A stretch of 64,000 nt of DNA from Coriaria nepalensis (taxonomy: Eukaryota; Streptophyta; Magnoliopsida; Cucurbitales; Coriariaceae): assembly GCA_027186245.1 (NCBI GenBank), contig CP114485.1, positions 3,224,001 through 3,288,000 on the forward strand, written 5' to 3'. A model generated the notes under the pieces. That model worked only from the letters and a program-made list of their open reading frames with translations. It had not been told where the DNA came from and did not search any database. Of this stretch, positions 11,278 to 22,634 are shown in pieces. Made by a program: the position numbers and the translations under genes. How positions within the stretch are numbered: position 1 is the stretch's first letter; each line of letters opens with the position of its first letter.

Positions 11278-13393
11278 ATGGAGCAAGGTAAGCAGGGCGT
11301 AGTGGTCGCCAAGTTTTTTCAGTCTCAGAACCCTATCGAGCAGTTTCAAGCTAAGTACAAGGAGCTTGAGAATGGATTCAAGACGTGGTTATCCAAGCAG
11401 TCTCTCCCGGTGGAGGCCGCCGTCGTCACCGCTACCAGCGCCGCCCAGGGTGCTGCTATTGGTGGCTTCATGGGAACCCTGACAAACGACCTCTCTTCCT
11501 CTATGCCTGCCGCTCCCCCTCAGGCCGGACTTAATCCTCAAGCCATGGCTTCTTTCAAACAAGCTCAGGTTCTCCTCTTGCGTTTATCATTTTTTTTATT
11601 ATTATACTTGATTTTATGGCTTCAATATCTTCAATTGTTAGGGATATCATTTCGTTGACTTTTCAAGTATTAATTTTGAGGAAAAAGGTCTATCGATGCC
11701 TTCCTCTTGATAAACCCTAATTATTGTTTCATAAAAGGGAAGGTCATACATAATTGGTTCGAGTAGTAAACATTTTTGGGTTAATATATTTCTGTGTATT
11801 AGGCTCTTGCTGGAGGTCCTTTGGTACAAGCTCGTAACTTTGCTGTAATGACTGGTGTCAATGCTGGAATATCTTGTGTCATGAAGAGATTGAGAGGCAA
11901 GGAGGATGTGCAGTGTAGGTAAGCTTATATTTTTTAATCTTTTGCCCCTCTATATTTTCTTCCTTGTTGTTCATGATTTTAATGGCTAACGTTCATCTTT
12001 TTGATTAACTGTTAAAGTAAAGTAATCTATGTTAACGCATAGCCACGATGCAACTACACACTAGAAAGAAAGATGTATTTTTTATTATATCTTTGGTATG
12101 TGAAATTTATGACGTGGTACGCATCTTCATTCTTTTGTCAACCCTTTGCTGCTTATATCCTTTCTGAAGTTTGAAAACCTTGTTTAATTCATGATGTGAT
12201 CATGTGCAACTGGTTTCCGTAACACTTCTTTATTAGAAAACTTAGGTTTGATGTAAAATACTGGGTAGTGTCCTGCTATAGTTTAAGGTCAGATGTGAAC
12301 CTTGGGCTTCCCATTCCTACGAGCGTCCTCTACCTTTTATTTCTTTTCAATCTTTTAGGTTTACTCTGTCTGGATTGTTATCTCCAATTACCTGATTATG
12401 GTATATAATGCTTTGTGCAGTATGGTGGCTGCTTTTGGATCTGGAGCATTGTTTTCACTGGTGAGCGGCATGGGGGGGCCAAATCAAGTAGGAAATGCCG
12501 TCACTTCAGGACTTTTCTTTGCACTTGTTCAAGGTGGACTTTACCAGGTGACCACAAAGCGGATTTTTTTATTGTTTCAAGATCCTATTTTTCCAGTGGC
12601 TCAAATTTATACCTTTGTTAGCTTTTAAGTCTTTAGCTATCATTAACTGCAGTAAAGGCCATCAAGATTATGGTGTATCTGACGAACCTTTGTTAGAGTC
12701 AATATTATTGAGTCTGTTAGTCAATAAGGTATCATTTTGCAAAAAATGGATTTTCTCCAGTAATTTTATTTTATCCATTTTTATTGAGACTTTTCATGAA
12801 CAACACTTTGCTACGCTTTTGAACTGAAATTGAGCTCTTTAACAGTGTGAGTATAGACAACAGTTTGTATTTGGAATCTTGGGTTAATTATTTTCTGCAA
12901 TTAGGAACTCTAATTCATAGCATAATCAACAATGGTTCCAAAACAAACCTCTTTTCAGCTCTAAATTTGGCGACTTTGGGTTCTTATGCAGTTGGGTCAA
13001 AAATTTTCTCAACCACCTGTTGAAGATATTTACTATGCTAAAACAAGAAGCATGTTAAGCATCCTTGGCCTCGGGAGTTATGAGAAGAACTTCAAGAAAG
13101 GCTTGTTAAACGACAATACTTTGCCTCTTCTCACTGACAGGCGAGTAGTTAACACCCTTTTCAAGTTCCAATATTTCAGTATCATCCTAGTTATGTAACT
13201 GACATAGACCGCTTTATGTTTCTCAGTGCGCTTAGAGATGTCAAAATCCCACCAGGACCAAGACTTCTCATTCTGGATCAGATACAAAGGTCTCTTAATC
13301 ATCCCACAAATACTTAAATTCTTGTCCATCTGTTTTCTTCTCACTAGCAGCTTATTCTTTGAATCCAGGGATCCCGAACTTAAGAAGCGATGA
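11278..13393 (+). CDS. HP30: Tim17/Tim22/Tim23 family translocase with SAM domain (HP30-type)
   Basis: Six exons join in phase to 256 residues: 11278-11568, 11803-11918, 12421-12547, 12992-13140, 13227-13289 and 13369-13393. The middle, about residues 45-150, is a Tim17/22/23 domain with glycine-rich helices (GAAIGGFMG, GALFSLVSGMGG). The C-terminal 65 residues form a SAM-like domain (SMLSILGLGSYEKNFKKGLL and onward). This pairing is diagnostic of plant HP30 proteins, which are import translocase subunits reported in the chloroplast inner envelope and in mitochondria. The intron after exon 4 starts with GC (ACAG|GCGAGT) and ends TCTCAG; only this boundary keeps the SALRDVKIPPGP reading. Length matches the family and no lesion is seen. 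Confidence 0.9.
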
Positions 13394-15044
13394 ATACACT
13401 TCTAAGGTCCATGTCTATCCGATTTGTGCCAAAGGACCTGTTCTTCTTGAGAGGAGGAGGGGGTGCTGGGGTGGATAAAAAATTGGGGAAACAGTTTTTG
13501 TTCTGAATTTAGATATTTTATTACAAGGCTGGTTTATCCTTGTGATCCAGTATCTTTGATTTGTTAGATTAAATTCTTCCAAGAAAAAAAAAAAAAAGGG
13601 TCGAAACAAAATCTCGACCGATGTTGATTGCTATGAAGGAGTGTTGCAATTCGGTTTATATGGGTCACATACAATTTGGTAATCTTATAAGTTATTTCAT
13701 CAATTAATCCAATAATAATTTCTGATATTATGTTTTCCTCTACATGGAGTGATTTGAGTATTAGAAATAGATGTGTCAAACTGGAGTTTGATAAACTGTT
13801 TTGCGCCAACATGATATGAGCAGAGATCCTATTTGATATCATGTTTGGATTTAATTATCCTAAAGGAAGAGGATTGAAGTTAGAAGATGACATATTGTAG
13901 TCTTTTGTTCAAGCAGTTATCGTATTCGAAAAGTTCTTGTCCCGTGGTGTCTTTTCTCTATGTTGAGGAGGGTGTGGGCCGTGTGGCCCTTCTAATTAAG
14001 CTCATCCGCTTCGTATTTATAAGAGTTTTTCTTCTTAGACCCATGTATTATGTTGATGGATAAATTTTGTATCAGACCGATTCATATAAATCATAAGATA
14101 ATTTCACATAATTACATCTTGACCTAAACATTTTCTTCGTTGATTTAGTTAAGCTTTGATTCAAAACCACCGTGTTGGCGACTTTTGATAATTGAAGGGG
14201 AGTCGATTCTGATGCCATCCATTCCTGTCAAATGAAGTAACATTTTTGTAGAACTTTATGTAACGTCGAATGGAAGCAATTGACTACAGGTAATAGGCCA
14301 GAACGAACCAGATCGACACGCTTCATTGACAATTTGACATTGTTATTTGGATTGGATGAAGAAAAAGTGTTTTTAGTAGTTAAATAATCGCTTGGTTTAT
14401 ATTCAACCTGACATTAGGGTTAGGGGTGGGGTGGGCAAATTTTTTGATAACGACGGAAATTTTGATACCTGTCACAATTTCAATAACGGTATTAGCTTAA
14501 CATAATTATTATAAAAAAAAAAAAAACAAATTATTTTCTTATGACCGAAATTCCTAATACCGTCTCGGTCCTATGCCAAATACCGACATAATGATATAAA
14601 GTTAAGGACTAAATATTTCAATCTCGTACCATACCACCTTATTTAACTCGACGAGAATGGTGGGTGAGTGAGTGGCCAATATAAAATTATATAAAATTAT
14701 ACAGTTTAGACGCATTAAAGTGGGCTCATTGAAACCATCTCCTTATTCCATTCATTCAAACTTCCTCCGCTCCCAATCAAAACTTGGGAACTTTTACTGA
14801 AGAGTCCAAACACAATTTTTATCCGATCAAATGCCTATTAATCACCTGCCATTTGCCAACGTGCAAATGAAATTACAACGAACAAGGGAATCACTCTTGC
14901 CAAAAATAGTTTTTACATCAATTACTCTTTTCTTCTTACATTTTTCTACACACAGGATACAATTCAGATCAGAAATCACAATGACAAAAAAAAATAAAAA
15001 ATCTATGTTTATATTTCAGGCCCAAAAAAGGGGGGCTCCGACGG
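13394..15044. other. Spacer between HP30 and LSU
   Basis: No gene is supported. It contains the HP30 3' UTR and a transposon-like remnant starting near 14412. The final portion is the 3' UTR of the LSU gene on the minus strand. Confidence 0.5.
14412..14640. mobile_element. Possible hAT-type element remnant
   Basis: The stretch opens with TTAGGGGTGGGGTGGGCAAA, which resembles the TAGGGGTGGGCAAA termini of plant hAT elements. It is followed by GATACC/ACCGAAATT phrases often seen in such elements. No matching right terminus was found, so it would be a truncated piece. Confidence 0.35.
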
Positions 15045-15404
15045 CTATAGAGAAGCAGAAGAAGAAAGCGGAGAATTAGGAGATGAGGATGGGTTGGAGG
15101 CGGCCTGAAGTAGTTTGTGAGCCTGGGAGAGCTGATCCATCAGGGCGATAATCCGAGCATGATTTTCACGCGCCTGGTTTACCGCCTCAGCCTCAAGCTC
15201 CCCCAGCTGAGAACAGAGCATCTCTTCCGCCTCTTCCGCCACCTTCAGTCGCTGCCATGTCCTCTGCAGCTCCGTTTTCATTCTCTCCTCCCTCTCATAG
15301 CTCTCTCTCAGCTCCTTCTCCAATTCCTCGTTCCTCTTCCTCATATCCACCTGCTCTTCGTTTCTGAATAATTCTCCATTACTGCTCTTCCTCGTTACAC
15401 CCAT
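15045..15404 (-). CDS. LSU: RESPONSE TO LOW SULFUR (LSU) family protein
   Basis: A single-exon gene of 119 residues on the minus strand. The body, about residues 20-95, is a continuous charged coiled coil. It contains RLKVAEEAEEMLCSQLGELEAEAV and then ENHARIIALMDQLSQA (given in two parts here), the conserved core of LSU proteins. These are small plant proteins induced by sulfur starvation and other stresses that act as interaction hubs. The Ser/Pro-rich tail (NPSSSPNSPLSSSASL) is longer than in many members. The start at 15404 (MGVTRK) was chosen over an upstream in-frame ATG at 15446, because the latter reads through a CTT-repeat leader as poly-lysine. TATAAAG on the minus strand at about 15481-15488 fits this start. 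Confidence 0.88.
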   Translation of the reverse strand: MGVTRKSSNGELFRNEEQVDMRKRNEELEKELRESYEREERMKTELQRTWQRLKVAEEAEEMLCSQLGELEAEAVNQARENHARIIALMDQLSQAHKLLQAASNPSSSPNSPLSSSASL

Positions 15405-15480
15405 TTTCTTCTTCTTCTTTCTTTCTTTCTTTCTGTAAAAACACAAAATTCTGTTCTAAATCAGCTGCGAAAGCATATTT

Positions 15481-15488
15481 CTTTATAG
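15481..15488 (-). promoter_or_regulatory. Putative TATA box of LSU
   Basis: The minus strand reads CCTATAAAGAAA about 80 bases upstream of the chosen LSU start codon. Confidence 0.45.
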
Positions 15489-17352
15489 GCGAAGAGTGAG
15501 ATGTCCAGGTTCAATGTATCTCGTCCCTTTCATATAAACCTACTTACGTAATTGCTTCCATAATTTTAATAGTCATTCCTTTTTTTTTTTTTTTTTTTTT
15601 TCTTTTTCTTTCAATTATAATATTATTTTTATCTATAGGATTCGCTGACGTGTCGTCACGTCCGCTTTGTAACTTACCCGCGCGAACGACAGGAGGGAAA
15701 AGAGGGAAAAGTCTTGGGCTGGGCCCACGTCAAAAGTTGTATTGATGTAGTTTCCGAGTGTTTCACGCAATTACGATTCCCAAAATTATATATCAATTCG
15801 CTGTTTACGTGCAAACTAACAACTTTGGTTTAATTGGTCAATTAAATTTTAAAAAGAAAAAGAAAAAAGAAATTAACGATCTTCTAGAAAGAACGACTAA
15901 TTTCCGGCGAGAGTCGAATTCTGGGACTTTCCTTCGTCATCAAATAATCTATGGAAAAAGAACGTCTAATTTCTATAGGCCGGTGAGCGGTGAGAGTCAA
16001 ATTTTAGGATACAACTCTTCTTTATTTTTATTTTAGTCGCACGTGCGTATTTGAGAGATCTATATCATAATTATATATAAAGGGATCTACATGAATATTT
16101 AATGATGTAAATCTTGTTTAAGTTCACAATCACGTACATTAACCCAATTCCAGTATCATTAGCTTATTTGGGCCTTCATACTGGGCCTGGAAAGATGTTA
16201 TCCACTCCAATTGGCGCGGGCCGGCAAGAAATCTAAAAAACATGGCTTAAATTGGATTGGGCCGACCCATCTCCTTCCATTCTATCAGTAAAACCATTTT
16301 CCTCAGTTAAATATTGAATCTTAGTAATTTTGAAATGTGTACGACCTGAAATCGTGATATTGCTGACATTTATAGAGAAAGTATCGTTGCTTAAACGATT
16401 TAATCAATCTGTTAACTTAATTAATTAAAATTCATTTTAATAATTCGGATAATTATGAGTTGTCGATAAAGACAAAACGACGGGCTTAAAACTTAGGAAG
16501 GGGAAGATACAACAAACAGGTAAATAGATCGAACGCCAAAATTTGAAAAAGGAGGAAAATTTCGAAATGGGGAAGTAGTTGTTTTTGTTTTATCATTTTC
16601 CATGCCGGAGATCAAACCTGGCTCTTCGATCGAGCTCTTATGCTATCTGTAACTGAAACAAACAACGTCTTCATACGCGAAGGCGAGAGAGGGAGTGAAG
16701 CGACGGCACTTTGTATCTACGCAATCTGTTTGTTTATTTGTATGTAATTGCGTCTCCTTTCGGCTCACTCGAACCTCATCATCATCATCATCATTCTTCT
16801 TCTTTGAGTAAGTTAGGCTTATCGAAAATTTTATTTATTCCTTTAGGTCTCTTCGTTTTAATCTTTTAGTTTGATTTGATTTGATTTAATTTTTTTGTTA
16901 GTTTCTGATTTCGGTTTCACAATCTACTTGGTCTGTCTGATTGTTTTGCTGCTTATGCTTTTGATGCATAGAAAGACTTATCCCACAATTATTGCCGCTT
17001 CTGCCTGATCTGTTGATGATTCTCAAGTTCTTTTCGATTTGGGTCTGCTTTAGGAGTTTCGCAGATCTTTTCTATCTTGTGATTTTACTCTAAACTTTGT
17101 ACATGGGAGGATGTATTCTGCATGCATATTAAATTTAGTAATTTGAGGCACATGTTCGTGGATCAGCAAGCTTATTTTGTTGAGTACGAAGATATTCACT
17201 GCTTATAATTCATGGGAAGACACATCACTAGGTTGAATCGAGATTATCTGATCTCTGAAAGTAATTCAAGCAGAAAGCGGTCTTCTGGAGACAGCTTAAT
17301 TATGATGGAAATTCATTACCAGCAGTGTTAATAACACTTCCCTTTCACCCTT
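15489..17352. other. Divergent promoter region of LSU and ATG13
   Basis: It includes a poly-T tract (about 15581-15603), ACGT-core motifs near 15648-15662, and several TGGGCC elements at about 15717-15730 and 16168-16270. The ATG13 leader probably starts near 16700, since GGTT/CT-rich sequence and a GAGTAAG donor follow at about 16805. No coding frame is supported. Confidence 0.5.
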
Positions 17353-19832
17353 ATGGATATGGAAAGTAATTCCCTAAACGAACCCAAGAAATTGGAACAA
17401 ATTGTTTCCCAATTTCTCTTGAAATGCCTCCATGTTATTCTGGACTCGAGAATTCCTTCCCTTCATTCACATGACAATAGCGGTGACCTTTCATCGCAAC
17501 CTCGAGTCCGTAAAAGTGATAAATGGTTCAACTTAGCACTAGGCGACCGCCCTGCTGCTCTAAACAACTTGAATTTCTGGCATAGAAATGTAATGGATCC
17601 AATGATAATTGATATAATTCTTGTCCATAATCAGCCCGATTCATCTACTGCTGCTCTACCTGGGTCATCATCATCTATTGAGACTGTTATTGAGAGATGG
17701 GTTGTTCAGTACAAATCTCCACACACTTTTTCTCCCCAATCCGGGGAAAGTTTTCTCTCTTACAAAAAGACATACCAGAAGTCAATCATTCTTCTACGTT
17801 CCCTTTTTACACGAATGAGGCTTCTTCCGGCTTATCGAATCTTTCGCCAGCTAAGTACCTCAAGCCAGACTTATGACTTCGACATTATATATAAGGTGTC
17901 TTCATTTAGTGATCCGTTCTCAATTGTAGAGGAGGAAATGGTGAAGGATCATAGCTTTTCATCTATAGAGGCTCCTCCTGGTCGCCTTTCTGTATCTCTT
18001 GCTTATCGTCCCACACTAGCTGATTTTAACCTTGAATGCTCTACATCACTACCGCCAATGATTATTATGGATTATGTAGGGAGTCCAACCACTGATCCTC
18101 TAAGGTTTTTTCCCTCTACAGAGAAAGGTGTCTGTGCTACATCCTTTCCATTGAGAGGACAACAATCTCCCACTTCTGGGCCGTTTCAACGTCCACATAG
18201 TTGGACTAGTGGATTTCAAAGAGCAGCTACTTTTGCAGAGAATCGAGTTTATTATGGATCTCCTCCTGCAAGTCGAAAATCTTCTATGCCATATGATTTT
18301 CCATCTCCGTCTAGTGATCTTTATGGTAATAGAGGTCAGAATGTTAGACCATTGGCTTATCTACATTCACAGACCAATATAAATGATGAATATCAACTTT
18401 CACCCCCATTTTCATCATCCCCTTCTCCATCTCCATCTCCTCCAACGTACTTTGCCAGTGGAATGAAATCCCGTATGCATTCACAAACCTCCCCTGTATC
18501 TATACCAATTCAGATGGGAAAAAGTTCTAGATATGTTTCTCCTAACTTTTCAGATCCCAATAGACATTCTCTTCCACCTTTATCTCCAAGAAGCATTAAG
18601 AATGATAATTCTTCACATGAATCTCCATCCGGAATCAGGTCATATCGGAAAGAGATATTAAGATCTGGGGAGTTTCAGTCAGGGATGGCAAATCATTATT
18701 CCAGTCCAAAGGTCACTGTTTATCCTGCCCCATTTAACTTGTTTCTTGAGATCTATATTTATGCATTTTTGGATCGGTTTTTAAGACTTTTCAATTTTTT
18801 TTATCCATAGGTGGCCAGAGATAGCAAAGATGAATCGGGTAGATTTTCGGGATTGCTATCTTCTAGTGGCTCACCACGAATTGGATTTTCAAGGAGCTCC
18901 AGTAGATTATCGTTCCAGGATGACACTGATGATGGTGATTTCTCATGTCCTTTTGACTTTGATGATGTTGAAACCCCAGATTTTCTTCTCAGGTATTTTG
19001 GTACCCAACATCTATATTTTGTTCTGATGATAGAAAAGTGAAATTAGAATGTACCTTTTGCCTATTTGAGTATCATTTAATTAGGTTTTTGTTTTATGGA
19101 CGTCTGCTGTAATACTTGCATTGTTGGATACTGATTGGTTAAGCTAAATGCTCTAGGGGAAAAATGGAATATATCTTATACTAACACTGTCAAAGGGGAT
19201 CTGTTTTTTTTTTTTCTTAATTGAGCATCTCTCTTAAACCCTCATTTGAAAATTTTCGGGTTGCATTATAAGTGCAAACAGTTGGAAAGCATAAAAACAC
19301 AAAAAGAATAAAGCTTTTGGGATTTTCAGCACAAGAACGTGTAAATTGTGTGTTAAAACTGTGAATTGGGTCATATTCTTTTCCCGAGTTTTTGGCTTTG
19401 AAATGGTCTCTCATATAACTATGTGGACACTAGATTTGTATTCTTACGTATTTCTTTTGAAAAGAATGTCTGACTTATAGCTCTCTGTAACTTTCAATCT
19501 TCTTGTTTGAAATTGTCGGTTGGAATGCGGACAGAAAAAGAACATCAGAGTTTACTTCTCAGTCATTACCACTTGGTACAAAATCACAAGACGCAGCTGT
19601 TGGTGTTCTTGTTCACATGCTAAGGACAGCACCCCCACTTCGTCAAGATTCAAGTTGTTTCACATCCCAATGCTTAAAAACCGACACTGATGAGGAAGCT
19701 GCTACAGCTTCCGGATTCTTCATGCCTCGAAAAGCAGCAGATGCACTTGAAGAGCTCAGGAGCTACCGGGAAATGAAAGACCTTCTGCTCTCTAAAAGTG
19801 GGACCCGGGTTCTCAACCGAGAAGAAGATTGA
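17353..19832 (+). CDS. ATG13: Autophagy-related protein 13
   Basis: Three exons, 17353-18711, 18811-18992 and 19535-19832, join in phase to 612 residues. The N-terminal 200 residues match the plant ATG13 HORMA-type domain: KLEQIVSQFLLKCLHVILDSR near the start, then WFNLALGDRPAALNN and the LLRSLFTRMRLLPAYRI helix. The rest is a long disordered Ser/Pro-rich region with conserved islands, such as RLSFQDDTDDGDFSCPF, and a final helix ALEELRSYREMKDLLL. ATG13 is the regulatory partner of the ATG1 kinase and is controlled by TOR. The very large first exon and small downstream exons are usual for this family. Continuous frame and full length indicate an active gene. Confidence 0.92.
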
Positions 19833-20436
19833 GTCTTCTGCACTCATCTCCTTTGAAAGGATAAATGTTCTTTCTTTTTGACACTATGAATGATGAACAT
19901 CTCGGGTGCAGATATGGGGAATATGTACATATTTCTTGTGACTGATAACTAATTACTGAGAAACAGAGTTGACTTGGGTTACTTTACTGTAAATTTATGT
20001 TCGTATAAATTTTCAACTCTTAGTTTGACTCCTCATGTGTAAATGCCACAAAGATCTCATTTTGCTTAGCAAACTTATATATTTATATTTGATTGGATTC
20101 AAAAGAGATTCTGGACGCCGCTTAGATAGCCTCAGTGCACAGTGCACTGTTGTTCTATGGATCGATGGCAGTTCCAATGTGTTGGGTGGGCGCCAATGAT
20201 TTTAAAACAAATATAAAAATGAAAGAAAATGATAATCACTAATTAGAAATTTAGAATCAGGGAGGGAAAAGAGGCGCGCATTAGTTCGCTTTCTGGAAAT
20301 TCACCTCCAGCTCCTCCACCCTCTCCATCAAGCTTTCTTCTTCTTCTTCCTCTTCTTCTTCTTCGTCTCTCGTAACTTGTTCATTGTCGCAGTAAGGGGT
20401 AAAGATTTGAATTTCCTTCTTATAATCAGTGCGACC
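19833..20436. other. ATG13 3' UTR and upstream region of the ZUP1-like locus
   Basis: About 600 bases with no reading frame of interest. A CTT-rich tract at about 20335-20375 marks the leader of the next locus. Confidence 0.55.
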
Positions 20437-22456
20437 ATGGATCTATCTTCGTGCCCCTTATGTGATGAAATAGTTCCATCTTCCGAACTCCAACGGTACC
20501 ATTTCATTTCTTCTCCTTCTTCTTAATTTCTTATTTTCCTGATTCTTGAGCCTGTAAGGAACTCTTGTGGATTAGTGAGTGACTGAGATTTTTCAGGCAT
20601 GCCAATAGTCACTTTGAGGACGATGACCAACGGATACAACTCGCAACTGATCTCGAGTTAGCCCAACAAATTGCTCTTTTCCATCCTTCTCCTTCCGGGC
20701 CTTCCTCTTTCATGGCGATTTCTCGTTCAGATATAATCTTTTTCTTCGACCGTGTTCGTATAATTTGTTTTCGTTGCTTCTTTTCTTTATGTGGTTGTTT
20801 CATTTCCTATTTATAATCTCTGCAGAATGATAACGTGATAGATGTTTCAAAGTTTGAGGAAGCTTCTGATCCTTGTGATTCCGGGATTAAGGATGGTGAA
20901 GAATGTTCTATAGAGAAAAAAATTTCTCGCCTGAGTAATTTACAAAATAGAAGCCCTGTTTTCTAAGTTGAACCTGGTCTGATGGCCCTACTAAGACACC
21001 GTTTAGAATTTGAAACAGATAATTCGTTGTGTATTTTATCAGGATATATCGATCATTATCAGAGCATTGACTCGGAGGATGCAGGGTGGGGCTGTGGTTG
21101 GCGTAACATTCAAATGCTAACCTCTCACTCGCTTATACAGAGGCAAGAAGCTAGAGAAGTTTTATTTGGGGGTTCTGATTTTGTTCCTGATATCCCATCT
21201 CTCGAGAGATGGCTTGAGAGATTGCTTGGGAAAGGGGTTTTGATATAGATGGATTGGAGCATTTTGATCGCAAAATTTGTGGTAAAAAATGTTGGATAGG
21301 AACCACTGAATGTGCTACACTTTTTCGTTCCTTTGGGCTTCGGGCAAGGATAGTTGATTTTGGTCCTAAGGAGTCTGAGTCTCTCTATCTTTCAGTACTG
21401 GGTTCTAGTCATGGTAGCGGCAAGAGAAAAGCAGTTCAGATATATGGACCCATGGATAGGTATCTTTCAAGTTGCAGTCATGATGTTTCCCACGCAAGTT
21501 CTAGTGGTCGTGAAAAGCTCGAATATAGTGATATTCAGCTTGGTAGTCCTTTGAGTAGTGAAAAGAGGGATACTAAGGCAAATAGTGTTACAAAGGAAAG
21601 CAGGGGTACTCAGGTTCTGATTGATTGGGTGTGGAATTACTTCTCTGATGAAAAGATGGCTAAGCATGGCCACCGTCGGGTTAATTTCAGCGAGAAATGG
21701 TAAGTGTATCTTACATTCAATAGAAGCTAATCTGACATGCAAATATTATGCTCTGAAAAGAATTTATAAAAACACTAGACTGGACCTTGTATTGTGTCTC
21801 GATCAATTTGAAGTTTTTAAGCAGGCCCTTGTACTTTCAACATGATGGACATTCAAGGACCATTGTTGGATTCAAGTTAAACATCAACAGAAAGGGGGGC
21901 CACAATGCAATCTTCTGATTTTAGACCCAGCTCATGTAATTACTTTCACATGCATTTGTACTGTGAGCTACCTTTACATCCCCAATTTTTTATTGATTAT
22001 CACCTAAAAATTTGCAATATTGATAGATAGTGTTTAAATCTTAAGAGCACAGATATCCCAATATTGTAAATGTTGGTGGGGTATAATGTGAATCTCCTTT
22101 AAAGATTCGGCAATAATCTTCTAGTTTTAGTTTTAATGCTATGCTGCCTTTTTTGTGATTGTGTTTCAAATTTAACAGAGAACTGAAGCTTTAGAAAGAT
22201 CGCTTAAAGAAAACAATGGATGGCAGAAGCTTGTGAAAAGAGGGATTCACACGCTCAAGAAGCCACAATATCAGGTTTCAGTTACTGTTTGATAAACGTC
22301 TGCTTCCTTCCCCCCTGTCTTTTCTATTGCCCTTATGTTTTTTCACGGAAAGAGTTTTTGTTCTTGTTTCAGTTGTGTTATATTGATCCTGGAGTCGCTG
22401 GTAAGGTGGACATGGAACAGCTGAAGACAATAGATAGCATCTTTCTTGAGTTATAA
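20437..22456 (+). pseudogene. ZUP1/ZUFSP-like C78 peptidase gene with several lesions
   Basis: The exons read as a zinc finger with UFM1-specific peptidase domain protein. It starts MDLSSCPLCDEIVPSSELQR (20437-20495), continues HANSHFEDDDQ (from 20597), then the C78 core with the cysteine box EDAGWGCGWRNIQML and the DPAH aspartate/histidine box, and ends FLEL at 22456. Human ZUP1 cleaves K63-linked ubiquitin chains. Three breaks are visible. There is an in-frame TAA at 20964-20966. A frameshift at about 21231-21241 loses the frame between GKG and DIDGLEHFD. A one-base loss at about 21911-21918 turns AILLILDPAH out of frame. Intron borders elsewhere remain good. It is either a young pseudogene or a functional gene carrying sequence errors. 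Confidence 0.75.
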
Positions 22457-22634
22457 CTTATAAGGGGAGTACATTTAGACTTTTCTTTTTTCTCTTAGGC
22501 AAGTCATTCAAACTGCATTCAAAGCACACTCTTTTTACAAATCCATGTAAGCACCTAAAAAGTAGATGGAATTATACAGCAGGTGGTGAGTTGCTTACTT
22601 TGGATTGAACTTGTACTTTTAAAATTTAAATATG

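Noticed and set aside
11062..11349. Minus-strand frame with a run of methionines
   Set aside because: It is the reverse reading of the (ATC)n microsatellite in the HP30 leader and overlaps its first exon.
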